44,258 nt of DNA from Chitinophaga eiseniae (GCF_900167135.1 NZ_FUWZ01000011.1:3001-47258); one strand, 5' to 3'. Positions 1-8,932 are shown, counted from the stretch's first letter. Notes: generated by a model not told the origin, from the letters alone. Numbers and translations: made by a program.

Positions 1-3000
1 GCTGTTCCTGTCCGGCGATCCAGGCCGCCTGGTCCTCCAATACGGGCCGCAGGAACAGTTCCTTCAAAGGCACGCGGACCGAGAACTGCTGATGGATGGC
101 GGCTGCCAGGCGGGAAAGCTTTAAGCTATGCCCACCCAGCTCAAAGAAATTGTCTTTCACCCCTGCCTCACGCGAGAGCAACTGCTGCCATAGTGTTGCC
201 AGCAAAGCTTCCGTAGCATTGCGCGGAGCGATATAGTTCGTATGTCTTTGTCCGTTATCTGCCGGCAATGGCAGGCGGCGTTTGTCCACCTTACCGTTAG
301 CGGTCAGCGGCAGGCTGTCCAATGTTACAAAATAAGCCGGCACCATATAGCCCGGAAGCCTTTCGGACAGCCAGCTGCGGAGCACGGCAATATCAATTTC
401 AGCAGCACTTACCGTATAAGCGACCAGTTCTTTTTCACCAGGCTGTATCTCAGCAGCGACCACCACTGCCTGTTGTATTCCTTCATAGCCCTGAATAGCA
501 TGAGTGATCTCACCCGGCTCTATCCGGTAGCCGCGCACTTTCACCTGATCATCAGCACGACCGGACACTGCGATGGTACCATCCGGCAACCACCTGGCCA
601 CGTCTCCCGTACGATACAATTTCTCCCCCTCATGGAATGGATGCGCGATGAAACGTTCCGCGGTGAGTGATGGATTATTCAGGTAACCCCGTGAAAGCCC
701 CGCGCCTGCAATACACAGCTCTCCATCCACACCGACAGGTTGCAATTGCTGCTGTTCATCCAGGATGTAGACCTGCGTGTTGTCCAGCGGCCGGCCCACA
801 GGAATCGTCCTTTCTTCCGGGCCGGATACCAGGTGAATGTTGCTGGAAATAGTGGCCTCCGTAGGGCCGTATTTGTTATAGAACTTCAGCCGGTGCAACC
901 ATCTGTCCGCCAGAGAGGCAGGACAGGCTTCGCCCGCAGAAACCATTCTCTTCAAACATAAGCCGTCGCTTGTATCTACGCCTTCCAGCAATGCAGGCAC
1001 GGTATGTATATGGGTAATGCGATGCTTTCTGAGAAACTGGTTCAGCAATACAGGGTCCAATGTCTCCTCCCTGCTGATGATGTACAGGGAAGCGCCCAAT
1101 AATAACCCCAGCAATATCTGCTCCACAGAAGCATCAAACGCGATATTGGAAATCTGGATGATACGGTCCTGGTCATCGACCTGGTAGTGCCGGTTGATGG
1201 CAAAGACGTAGTTGATCAGGCTGCGATGCGTGATCATCACCCCTTTGGGCTGACCGGTAGAACCCGAAGTATAAATAACATAGGCAAGATCTTCCGGTCC
1301 ATAGTGATTTCCAGAGCTGCCAGCTATGTAATTCTGTTGCACCTGCCGGAAGGCAGCCACCATATCCGCATCCACCACCAGTTTACAACCACTGTTTGTT
1401 ATCATATAACTGATACGTTCTGTGGGGTACCCGGGATCTATGGGCATATAGGCCGCACCGGCTTTCCATATAGCCAGCAGTGTAATGACCATCCACTCGT
1501 TGCGCTCCAATTTCAAACCAACAAGGGCGCCGGCCTGCACTCCGTATTGTTCGCGCAGGAAATGCGACAACCGGTCTGAAAGTTCATCCAGCGCTTCATA
1601 AGTAAGCTCATGCTCTCCGGACACCAGTGCTATATGACCAGGTGTACGTTGTACCTGCGCAGCCCACAGCTCCGTCAGTGTTTTATCCACAGGGAACGGC
1701 TGCGCAGTATTATTGAACACCTTCAGCAATTGTTGCCTTTCTTCTTCAGACATATACGCCAATCGTCCGACGGCCATGCCGGCATCAGCTACAGCAGCCT
1801 CCAAAAGTCCTTTTACATGGAGGGCCATACGACGGGCGGTATCCTGTTTATACAGGTCAGTATTGTATTCCAGCCGCAGGCGGATGGTATCCGCTGAAAG
1901 TTCCGTAAAGTTGAACAGAAGGTCAAATTTGCTGATAGTGCTCTCCACACCTTCATAAGGAGTAGCAGAAAAATGATCATTGGCAATAGCTGTACTATCA
2001 TTGTTCTGCAACACCACCAATACATCGAAGAGTGCGTTGCGACCAAGATCACGGGGCAGGTCCAGTGATTCCACCAACTCATCAAACGGGTATGCCTGAT
2101 GCTCATAAGCGCCCATAGCCACCGATTTCACCTGTGACAGCAACTGTAAAAAGCTTTGCCGGGCGTTCACGCTGGTACGCAACGCCAACGTATTTACATA
2201 GAAGCCTATCTGGTTAGAGAGGTCGGCATGTATGCGGCCGGCCATCGGGCTTCCGACTATAATATCTTCCTGACCGCTGTATCGGTGCAACAATATTTTC
2301 ACCAGCGACAATACACCCATAAACAGTGTAGCATCCTGTTGTTGCAGCAAACGTTTAAAGGCTGCAGCCGGCAGGTCGAGCGTGATCGCGCTGCCGCGGA
2401 AAGTTTTCACCGCCGGGCGCATCGCGTCCAGCGGCATTTCCAGCACAGGCAGCTCGCCCGACAGCTGCTCCATCCAATAGGCCTTGCTGGCAAGCATACC
2501 GGCAGACAGCAACTCTTGTTGCTGCCATGCCGCGTAATCCTTGTATTGTACCGTGAGCGGCGGCAGCTGTGCCGAATGACCATTGTAATGCGCCAATACT
2601 TCTCTGACCAATATATCTATCGACCAGCCGTCACTGATGATATGGTGCATTACAAAACTAAGTACATAGCGGTCATCGCCCCGAGGATACAGGACAGCCC
2701 GCAGCAAGGGACCAGCCGACAAATCAAACGGAGCAGACAGGTCTTGCTGCAATGTTTCCTCCAGTTGCTCGGTATGTCGTATCAGCAGGCGGAACGGTTG
2801 CTCCCCGGATGGAAGTACTACCTGTCTTACTTCACCGGTATTATTTTCTATAAAAACCGTACGAAGTACTTCATGCCGGGCGATCAGCAGCAGGAAGCTC
2901 TCTTCCAGCAATGCGGTGTCCACCTTACCTTCCAGGCAGAGAAAGGCGGGCATGTGATAGGCAGCACTTCGTTCTTCCATCTGGCTCAATAACCACATAC

Positions 3001-5434
3001 GCCGCTGCGACGACGATAAGGCATAGTCGTCCCGGACACCCAGCAACGGTATGCTTTTATAGCCGGACTTGTCGAAGCGGTCAATCAATCTTGCCTGGTC
3101 TTCCAGTATGGGGTGGTTGAACAGATCTCTCAACGGTATGCGCACATCAAATTCCTGATGAAGCTGTGCGGCCAGCCGGGATAATTTCAGGCTATGTCCG
3201 CCTTGTTCGAAGAAGTTGTCCAACGCACTGATCTTGTCCCTGTTCAGCAGTTTGTGCCACAAGGCGGCCAGCCGGGTTTCAGTAACAGTGCGTGGCGCCA
3301 CGAATGCATGGCGCTGTAAATCGTTCCAGGACAAGTCAGCCAAAGCTTTCCTGTCTACCTTACCATTTATGTTCAAAGGGATGTCCGTGAGCGGCATAAA
3401 CTGTACCGGCACCATGTATACAGGTAACCTGGCGGCCAGGAATTGTTTCAGCGCAGCAATATCTATTGTCTGAGCGGCCACATAGTAGCCGACCAGCATC
3501 CTGTCGTTGCCGGCGTCTCTCACATCGGCCACAGCGCGTTGTATATCCGGAGAGAACTGTAAAATAACATGTTCAATTTCTCCCAGTTCAATACGGAAGC
3601 CGTTCAGTTTCACCTGCTGATCTTTGCGGCCATAGTATTCCAGGTTACCGTCGGGAAGCCACCGGCCAATGTCGCCGGTGTCATACATCAACGTACCGTC
3701 CAGGAACGGATTGGCAACAAATTTTTCAGCGGTGAGTGCGGGCTTATGAAGATATCCCTGGCACAAGCCATCGCCCGCGATGTAAATTTTCCCATAAAGG
3801 CCGGGTGGCAGTAGTTGGAGGGCATCGTCCAGGATGTATACCTGCGTATATGCAATCGGTCTTCCGATGGGTACGTTCCGGTATACACGCTGTTCCAGCC
3901 GATAGCAGGTGCTGTACGTAGTATCTTCCGAAGGGCCGTAGAGGTTCCTGACTTCTGCGGAAAGCTGGGCCAGTTTCCCCGCAACATCCGGCGGAAAAGG
4001 TTCGCCTGCCAGATTGATCACCGATACGTTGCGCAGGTCCTGGTCTTCATCCAGTAAAGCACGCATGACCGAAGGCACCGTATTCAGCAGGATATGATTG
4101 TCTGTTTGAAGGTATTGCGCGCTTTCCAATGCATTCTGCAAGACCCTGATCTTCCTGCCGGCGATCAGCGTGTAGAACATTTCAAAGATGGAAAGATCGA
4201 AACAATGAGAGGTGGCGGCGTACACAATATCATAGCGAGATAGGGCAAATTCAGACTTACACCAGTCCAGGAACGCAGCCGCATTTTTATGGGCGATCAT
4301 CACCCCTTTAGGCTGACCAGTAGACCCGGAAGTATAGATGATATAAGCCAGATCTCCGGGCTGGCTGACTGTTTCGGGGTTGCCGGCCGGCATCTCGTGC
4401 TGCGTTTGTATAAACAGCTGCAACATCGCTGTATCCAGTATCAGCCTGGCGCGGGAGTCTTGTTGTATATAGGCTTGTCTTTCTTCAGGATAATTGACAT
4501 CCACCGGAACATATGCGGCGCCGGTTTTCAGCACTGCTATGAGCGCTGTCAACAGGTTTTCATTGCGCGGAAGTTTCACTGCCACAATATCTCCCGGGCC
4601 AGCGTGGTAATGCTGTTTAAGCCACCATGCCAGGCGATTGGCATTTTCATTAAGCTGGGCGTAGGTCAACTGCCGGCTGTCGCAGACAACGGCAACCTGT
4701 CCCTGGTGGGCCAGCACAGCGGCTTCCAGCTGGGATACAAGTAGTCCTTTATTTTGCCAGGCGTCGTGGCCGGCTGTATAAGTATGTAATAAAAGCTCCC
4801 GGTCCTGTTCATTGATTATTGGTATCTCCGTTACAGGCAGGGCTAAGTAACTTTCCAGGTGTTGCAGCCAGTAATCAAAACAATGCAGGAAATGAGCAGC
4901 TATGGCGGGCGTACAGAAATGCTCATCGAAAGAAGCTTGCAGACTCCAGGATTCCGGTGTTTCCTGCAGTACCGTCAGGGCAAAAGGGAATACCTCCCCT
5001 TCGCTCTCCCGGCAGAAGAAGAAACCCGCATTCGCATGGCTTTCAAATGTACCCGGGGCCATCGTATGCATAGCGTAACGGAACACCTCCTGCACCGTTG
5101 CTTTTGTTGTTTGCAGCTGTTGTTGCAGCGTTTGCGTTGTACAGGTGACTTCGTACAATAAGGGAGCCTGTTCATGCTGCGGCAATCCCTTAGAGAAAAT
5201 AAAAGGTTGTTCTCCGAAATACCTGCGTAATAACACAGCATAAACTGTCATCAGGACAGTAAATTCCGCCAGTGGTTTACCGGATGTAAGTTTGCTGAAA
5301 TAAAAGATTGAACTGGTGCTGACAGTAATACGGGAACTGGCCACGGAAGCTAACTGCAAGCGGTTAGCCCCTGTCCTGTTTTTCAACTTTTCCTGCCAGT
5401 AGTTATCAATGAGTTTTCTCTTGATCGTTTCCAT
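1..5434 (-). CDS. Nonribosomal peptide synthetase, 5' part (C-lobe remnant-A-T-C-A-T...), runs off the left edge
   Basis: The frame is open from ATG at 5434 to base 1 (1811 codons, no stop seen on reading through). Residues 1-230 resemble only the C-terminal lobe of a condensation domain: they start at the NYWQEKL region and have no HHxxxDG. Next come A1 (about 4730-3260; YIIYTSGSTGQPKG, FDLSIFEMF, NLYGPSEDT, NGKVDRKAL), T1 (EQGGHSLKLS near 3200), a full LCL-type C domain (SSSQRRMWLLSQ near 3000, HHIISDGWS near 2630), A2 (about 1690-270; FDASVEQ, NKYGPTEAT, NGKVDKRRL) and T2 (ELGGHSLKLS near 120). Hand alignment to GrsA positions gives DLFNNALTYK for A1, which I recall as alanine-type, and DAEHVAKISK for A2, which I cannot assign; Glu239 hints at a basic substrate. 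The gene begins 50 bases after a NusG-like gene and is probably co-transcribed with it. Module count and release mechanism lie outside the window. Confidence 0.93.
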   Translation of the reverse strand, partial: METIKRKLIDNYWQEKLKNRTGANRLQLASVASSRITVSTSSIFYFSKLTSGKPLAEFTVLMTVYAVLLRRYFGEQPFIFSKGLPQHEQAPLLYEVTCTTQTLQQQLQTTKATVQEVFRYAMHTMAPGTFESHANAGFFFCRESEGEVFPFALTVLQETPESWSLQASFDEHFCTPAIAAHFLHCFDYWLQHLESYLALPVTEIPIINEQDRELLLHTYTAGHDAWQNKGLLVSQLEAAVLAHQGQVAVVCDSRQLTYAQLNENANRLAWWLKQHYHAGPGDIVAVKLPRNENLLTALIAVLKTGAAYVPVDVNYPEERQAYIQQDSRARLILDTAMLQLFIQTQHEMPAGNPETVSQPGDLAYIIYTSGSTGQPKGVMIAHKNAAAFLDWCKSEFALSRYDIVYAATSHCFDLSIFEMFYTLIAGRKIRVLQNALESAQYLQTDNHILLNTVPSVMRALLDEDQDLRNVSVINLAGEPFPPDVAGKLAQLSAEVRNLYGPSEDTTYSTCYRLEQRVYRNVPIGRPIAYTQVYILDDALQLLPPGLYGKIYIAGDGLCQGYLHKPALTAEKFVANPFLDGTLMYDTGDIGRWLPDGNLEYYGRKDQQVKLNGFRIELGEIEHVILQFSPDIQRAVADVRDAGNDRMLVGYYVAAQTIDIAALKQFLAARLPVYMVPVQFMPLTDIPLNINGKVDRKALADLSWNDLQRHAFVAPRTVTETRLAALWHKLLNRDKISALDNFFEQGGHSLKLSRLAAQLHQEFDVRIPLRDLFNHPILEDQARLIDRFDKSGYKSIPLLGVRDDYALSSSQRRMWLLSQMEERSAAYHMPAFLCLEGKVDTALLEESFLLLIARHEVLRTVFIENNTGEVRQVVLPSGEQPFRLLIRHTEQLEETLQQDLSAPFDLSAGPLLRAVLYPRGDDRYVLSFVMHHIISDGWSIDILVREVLAHYNGHSAQLPPLTVQYKDYAAWQQQELLSAGMLASKAYWMEQLSGELPVLEMPLDAMRPAVKTFRGSAITLDLPAAAFKRLLQQQDATLFMGVLSLVKILLHRYSGQEDIIVGSPMAGRIHADLSNQIGFYVNTLALRTSVNARQSFLQLLSQVKSVAMGAYEHQAYPFDELVESLDLPRDLGRNALFDVLVVLQNNDSTAIANDHFSATPYEGVESTISKFDLLFNFTELSADTIRLRLEYNTDLYKQDTARRMALHVKGLLEAAVADAGMAVGRLAYMSEEERQQLLKVFNNTAQPFPVDKTLTELWAAQVQRTPGHIALVSGEHELTYEALDELSDRLSHFLREQYGVQAGALVGLKLERNEWMVITLLAIWKAGAAYMPIDPGYPTERISYMITNSGCKLVVDADMVAAFRQVQQNYIAGSSGNHYGPEDLAYVIYTSGSTGQPKGVMITHRSLINYVFAINRHYQVDDQDRIIQISNIAFDASVEQILLGLLLGASLYIISREETLDPVLLNQFLRKHRITHIHTVPALLEGVDTSDGLCLKRMVSAGEACPASLADRWLHRLKFYNKYGPTEATISSNIHLVSGPEERTIPVGRPLDNTQVYILDEQQQLQPVGVDGELCIAGAGLSRGYLNNPSLTAERFIAHPFHEGEKLYRTGDVARWLPDGTIAVSGRADDQVKVRGYRIEPGEITHAIQGYEGIQQAVVVAAEIQPGEKELVAYTVSAAEIDIAVLRSWLSERLPGYMVPAYFVTLDSLPLTANGKVDKRRLPLPADNGQRHTNYIAPRNATEALLATLWQQLLSREAGVKDNFFELGGHSLKLSRLAAAIHQQFSVRVPLKELFLRPVLEDQAAWIAGQEQ

Positions 5435-5470
5435 ATCAACTACTGATTCAAAAATGCGGTGGGGGGAAAT

Positions 5471-5482
5471 GGGTAATTACCC
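5471..5482. repeat. Perfect 12-bp palindrome between the NusG-like gene and the NRPS
   Basis: GGGTAATTACCC is its own reverse complement. It begins two bases after the stop codon of the NusG-like gene, in the 50-base gap before the NRPS start. On the coding strand it is followed by a short C-rich run. It could be a small hairpin, a regulator site or a pause element; it lacks a U tract, so it is not a convincing terminator. Confidence 0.4.
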
Positions 5483-5484
5483 GG

Positions 5485-6000
5485 TTATAGTGCGAGCGCT
5501 TCTCCGATATAAATCGCTGGAACATCCATCAGAATAGACCTTTGCAGGATTTCAACTCTTACGAGAAATTTCTGGTGCCCCTTAAAGTGTACAATTTCGC
5601 AGGAGAGGCCATTGAGCGGGCCTTCCTGCAGGAGGTATTTTTCACCCGGTCTGATGTGATCATAGCATACTTCCAGTCCGAAACCTGCGACAGTGAGCAA
5701 ACGTATATTATCTATTTCCTGTTGGCTAACGGAGGCTATCTTATTGTTAAACTTAACGTAGTGACATAATCCTTCCACCTGTGTACTGATCGTATACTGA
5801 AGCGGATCTTCCAGGTATACAAACACATAAGAAGGGAACAAGGGCAGTTCCAGTGTTTTAAACCGGTCTTTCCACTTATGCCTTTCTTTTTTAAGGGGCA
5901 GATAATTTTCGATACTGCATCTGGACAGTTGTTCAGCTACTTTTTTTTCTTGCCTTGATCTGGTGTAGATCAGGTACCAAGAAGGTGTAAACTGGGACAT
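5485..6000 (-). CDS. UpxY/LoaP-like specialised NusG transcription antiterminator
   Basis: 171 residues from ATG at 6000. A longer TTG start at 6063 is possible, but family members normally begin just before the W-Y-x-x-Y-T-R motif, as here (PSWYLIYTRSRQEKKVAEQL). The N-terminal NGN domain is followed by PLFPSYVFVYL, a typical NusG-paralogue signature. A C-terminal KOW-like segment follows (IRPGEKYLLQEGPLNG, VRVEILQRSILMDV). In Bacteroides, UpxY proteins are encoded first in capsule operons and keep RNA polymerase elongating through them; LoaP does this for Bacillus polyketide operons. Its place directly upstream of a giant NRPS gene on the same strand suggests the same job here. Assignment to the NusG superfamily is secure; the target is inferred. 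Confidence 0.92.
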   Translation of the reverse strand: MSQFTPSWYLIYTRSRQEKKVAEQLSRCSIENYLPLKKERHKWKDRFKTLELPLFPSYVFVYLEDPLQYTISTQVEGLCHYVKFNNKIASVSQQEIDNIRLLTVAGFGLEVCYDHIRPGEKYLLQEGPLNGLSCEIVHFKGHQKFLVRVEILQRSILMDVPAIYIGEALAL

Positions 6001-6889
6001 AGGTGCTGCTGTGTTTATTATGAGGTAACGTTTTGTACGTAAATGGTCATTTGAATTGCTCAACGTTTCTGGTGGGGTAAACGAAGTTATAATGCCTATC
6101 CATCAAGGGGTATGATGGTAAACAAGTGTGTGGCAGTTTATTTCGGGTTCCCTGCGGTATAACATAACCAGCGGCAACTAAATTTGTTTAGGATTACTAA
6201 TTAAACATATTCCACCGGGCCGATGAAGATGGAAAATATTTTGAAAAATATGATAGTGATATTAAAGCTGATTTTGGCACATTCGGCTCACTCCCGTCCT
6301 GGCGGCCACGGGTCCTCCGGCACATAGCATACAATCGGCATAGTCTTAAACCCAAAAGGGCAGAGCTATCGCTACTTTCACTTACATATTTTGTATGTAA
6401 GTGAAAAAATTAGAGACACGGTAACAAATACATTAACAGATATTGTTTGTTACAACATCAAGTTCTGAAGGAATAATAAAAAGTATTGCAAAACAAGCAC
6501 CCTAAGGTCTCCAGACTGGCCAACCAAACTAAAGCTGGGACTCCACTGGCATTTTACTATTCGCTAACAAACATCCAACGGTTATTTCTTAGGCTCTAAA
6601 ATTAGTTTTTTGTTTAGAATTAAAAAAATTAAATCAGAAAATTCTCATTTAGTTAACCTGTAATGCCCTATGGTACTAAAAAGCGCCCGAATGTAAACAA
6701 AAAACATGTAGCAACACAGATATCAAATAAAAAGTGTTGTCCGGACACATTTAATACTCTCCTCCGTTAAACTGAATACCATATCTACCTCATAAATAAG
6801 CCTTTCCATTCTTGTCGCGGCAGCGTCTTTTACACCGGGAGAACGTACAGTTTTCGTATATTCGTCACTGATTTTTGTTTGTTTTCACA
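6001..6889. other. Long AT-rich intergenic region upstream of the NusG-NRPS operon
   Basis: About 890 bases between the divergently transcribed NusG-like gene and metallophosphoesterase gene, with no credible ORF. It should hold the promoter and leader of the NusG-NRPS operon. I found no full TTG-N19-TAnnTTTG match. Visible structure: a GC-rich hairpin (CCCGT 6293-6297 pairing with ACGGG 6308-6312) inside AT-rich DNA, a 13-bp inverted repeat at 6376-6406 (listed separately), and a 10-bp palindrome TGTCCGGACA at 6738-6747. Confidence 0.6.
6376..6406. promoter_or_regulatory. 13-bp perfect inverted repeat, candidate operator or leader hairpin
   Basis: TTTCACTTACATA (6376-6388) and TATGTAAGTGAAA (6394-6406) are exact reverse complements separated by TTTTG. 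An A run follows on the plus strand, which reads as a T run preceding the hairpin on the minus strand. It therefore does not fit an intrinsic terminator in either direction. It lies about 376 bases upstream of the NusG-like start. A dyad operator, or a hairpin in the leader of the NusG-NRPS transcript, are the likeliest readings. Confidence 0.55.
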
Positions 6890-7738
6890 ATGAGACTAGC
6901 CATATTCGCCGACGTCCACGGCAAACTGTTGTTGCCCTTTAAACTGGTGGACCGTTACCAGCAACAAACCGGTCAAACGATTGACTTCATCCTGCAATGC
7001 GGCGACATGGGCGCCTATCCGGATATACACCGGCTTGACAAGGCCACACTGAAACACGCACGGCAAAACCGCGATGAACTGGGCTTCCATGATGACTTTA
7101 TGCAGGAGAACAAAGATATCCGGCGGTTACTGGACCGCCTCAATATAGACATGATCTGTATAAGGGGCAATCATGAAGACCATGCCTTTCTGGATCAGCT
7201 GGAACAGGCAAATACAACACTACCCCGTTTCCCCATAGATGTTTATAAGCGGATATTCGTGTGCCGCTCCGGCGTAAAACAGGAACTGCGAAAAGACCGG
7301 GAGGTCTTATACCTGGCGGGCATCGGCCGCATTGGCGATGCCAAAGGAAGAACAGACCCGCGTTTCATCCAGGAATACGAGCAGCGCGAAGTAAAAAAAT
7401 TGCTCAAAAGTACCGGCTATATAGATGTGCTTATTACGCATGATAAAGACGATAGTAGTCAGCGCGGTTACGGCATGAAGGCCATCCGGGATGTGCTCGA
7501 TAACGTTCCCGTAAGCTATCACTTTTACGGCCATACGGGAGAACCCTTCCGGCAGGAAACAGCTATCAACGGTATTACCCAATCGGTGAAGGTCAGTGAG
7601 CTGGAGTTTGGTCCCAGCGGTATTCTGCCGGAGGGATGCATGCTGGTCCTGGATCATCGTCCGGATGGAAGCAGTGCGCTGGAAGCTGTCTCCCAGCGCT
7701 TCACAAACCAATTAACCCAGTACAACTGGAAAGACTGA
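6890..7738 (+). CDS. Calcineurin-like metallophosphoesterase
   Basis: 282 residues from ATG at 6890; an in-frame TTG at 6875 is less likely because the family motif begins right after the ATG (MRLAIFADVHGK). Metal-binding motifs appear in order: D8-x-H10 (ADVHG), G38-D39 (QCGDMG), G-N94-H95-E-D (IRGNHEDH), ITHDKDD and YGHTGEP. This is the full metallophosphatase set, so the enzyme is probably active; the substrate cannot be told. There is no signal peptide, so it should be cytoplasmic. It stands alone, transcribed divergently from the NusG-NRPS operon, with a hairpin terminator about 200 bases downstream. No functional link to the NRPS genes is visible. Confidence 0.92.
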   Translation: MRLAIFADVHGKLLLPFKLVDRYQQQTGQTIDFILQCGDMGAYPDIHRLDKATLKHARQNRDELGFHDDFMQENKDIRRLLDRLNIDMICIRGNHEDHAFLDQLEQANTTLPRFPIDVYKRIFVCRSGVKQELRKDREVLYLAGIGRIGDAKGRTDPRFIQEYEQREVKKLLKSTGYIDVLITHDKDDSSQRGYGMKAIRDVLDNVPVSYHFYGHTGEPFRQETAINGITQSVKVSELEFGPSGILPEGCMLVLDHRPDGSSALEAVSQRFTNQLTQYNWKD

Positions 7739-8024
7739 TACAGCATCGGGACCAGGAAGAGTAGAAAAAGTACGACCTGCAACATTTACCCACGGTGGGG
7801 GCGTCGCGCTTTTCTCAACATAGGTCGTAAAACGGGTGAGCTACCGGATTGAATTTCTCCGATCACCCACCGAAAGCCTTCAATACGAAAATCAAACACA
7901 ACACACTATTTCCCAAATAGTTAAATAATCTCTATTGATTTCCGGGATACAAAAATCCCGGGCTTTTTTGGTAAAATTAAAGTTGTTGTCTAACTTCTCC
8001 CCTGCAAAACTTCGAGCAAATATT
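7739..8024 (+). other. Structured intergenic stretch between metallophosphoesterase and AraC genes
   Basis: The interval holds several inverted repeats on one strand: TACGACCT (7771-7778) with AGGTCGTA (7822-7829), enclosing a CCCA/TGGG mini-hairpin; GGGTGA paired with TCACCC, enclosing CGGA/TCCG, at roughly 7835-7866; and a perfect 7-bp repeat ACTATTT-CCC-AAATAGT (7905-7921). An intrinsic terminator follows. This is either a folded 3' untranslated region, a small RNA, or an operator region for the AraC gene. Confidence 0.4.
7942..7969 (+). terminator. Intrinsic terminator
   Basis: CCGGGAT (7942-7948) pairs with ATCCCGG (7955-7961) around a six-base loop and is followed by GC and six T residues, a canonical plus-strand terminator. 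It lies upstream of the AraC ATG at 8025 and inside the longer TTG-start reading of that frame, which argues for the ATG start. It ends the metallophosphoesterase transcript or a separate small RNA. Confidence 0.75.
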
Positions 8025-8897
8025 ATGCAAGAACAAAAAGGGAAATATGAGGGCTTACCAAATGATGAGCTGGAAATAAAAGTTCGTTCAAACGACAATC
8101 CCTATATTTCGGATGACATTCAAAATAAAATCCTGCAGCCCCGCAGATTGTCTTCCTACTTTATTGTATTAATTGAAAGCGGTTCAATTACCTATAATTT
8201 AGACCTACAGGACTTTACGCTTACTGACGGGCACCTGCTTTTTGCAATGCCCAATCAAATTTTTACACCTCCCGCAAAAACAGACAACCTCAAATACTTC
8301 AAGCTGCTGTTTGATGAAAATACACTTGCACTGTTACCACAACAATTCCCCTTTTTAGTCAACCCATCCAACACACAAACCATCATTCTTGACAGTGCCG
8401 CAAAAGAAAGAGTAACAAAGGTTTTTGGAATTTTAAACCAGATACTTCTTTCTGACAAACATGAAACAGACACCGAAGTAATCTTAGCCTATATGAATTC
8501 GCTGCTATCAGAATTCAACGTTGCCTATTTCAAAAACAAACGCCCCGCCAATACCTTCAACACGAATCTTTCAAAGTTCATCGAGTTCAAAGTAGTCGTA
8601 GAAACGTCCCTTACGGAGCAACCTTCTATCAACACCATTGCTGAAAAGTTAGCTTTATCTACCAACAGCCTATATCGGATCGTAAAAGAATACGCCGGGA
8701 CATCACCCAAAGATTACTTTATTAATCGCCTGATGGCAGAAGCTCAGAGAAGATTGCGTTATTCCAATACTTCTGTCAAGGAACTGGCCTATGAGCTGGG
8801 GTTTAATGATCCTGATTACTTTTCAAGGCTTTTCAAGAAAAGTACCGGAAAAAGCGCCAGCGAGTTTTTACCCAGGCAAGATTTGTCGGGGAAATAA
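8025..8897 (+). CDS. AraC/XylS-family transcriptional regulator
   Basis: 290 residues from ATG at 8025. The frame is open further upstream (TTG at 7935), but a terminator hairpin sits there. The N-terminal two thirds look like a cupin-type sensing domain (SSYFIVLIESGSITYNLD, LTDGHLLFAMPNQIF). The C-terminal 100 residues carry the two AraC helix-turn-helices: INTIAEKLALSTNSLYRIVK and the signature VKELAYELGFNDPDYFSRLF followed by KKSTGKSASEF. It is 62 bases upstream of an SDR gene on the same strand and probably controls it; AraC-SDR pairs of this kind are common in Bacteroidota. The effector is unknown. Confidence 0.93.
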   Translation: MQEQKGKYEGLPNDELEIKVRSNDNPYISDDIQNKILQPRRLSSYFIVLIESGSITYNLDLQDFTLTDGHLLFAMPNQIFTPPAKTDNLKYFKLLFDENTLALLPQQFPFLVNPSNTQTIILDSAAKERVTKVFGILNQILLSDKHETDTEVILAYMNSLLSEFNVAYFKNKRPANTFNTNLSKFIEFKVVVETSLTEQPSINTIAEKLALSTNSLYRIVKEYAGTSPKDYFINRLMAEAQRRLRYSNTSVKELAYELGFNDPDYFSRLFKKSTGKSASEFLPRQDLSGK

Positions 8898-8932
8898 GTT
8901 GAATTGTCCATTTCTGCTGTTTTTGGGCCCCC

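Noticed and set aside
2156..2992. Open frame of 278 codons on the plus strand opposite the left NRPS
   Set aside because: It is antisense to a C domain whose motifs (HHIISDGWS, QLSGELPVLEMP) are intact on the minus strand; the translation has no recognisable fold and is rich in Gln and Arg, typical of a shadow frame.
1..5434. Frameshift or pseudogene in the left NRPS, because no long minus-strand frame was closed there
   Set aside because: The frame simply has no stop before the window edge: the ATG at 5434 and the T2 motif near base 120 are in the same phase, and key motifs read through without interruption.
5485..6063. TTG start at 6063 for the NusG-like gene
   Set aside because: It adds 21 residues not found in UpxY/NusG proteins; the ATG at 6000 places the WYxxYTR motif at the usual distance.
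6376..6406. Intrinsic terminator at the 13-bp dyad
   Set aside because: The A run follows on the plus strand and there is no T run after the hairpin in either direction; no gene ends there.
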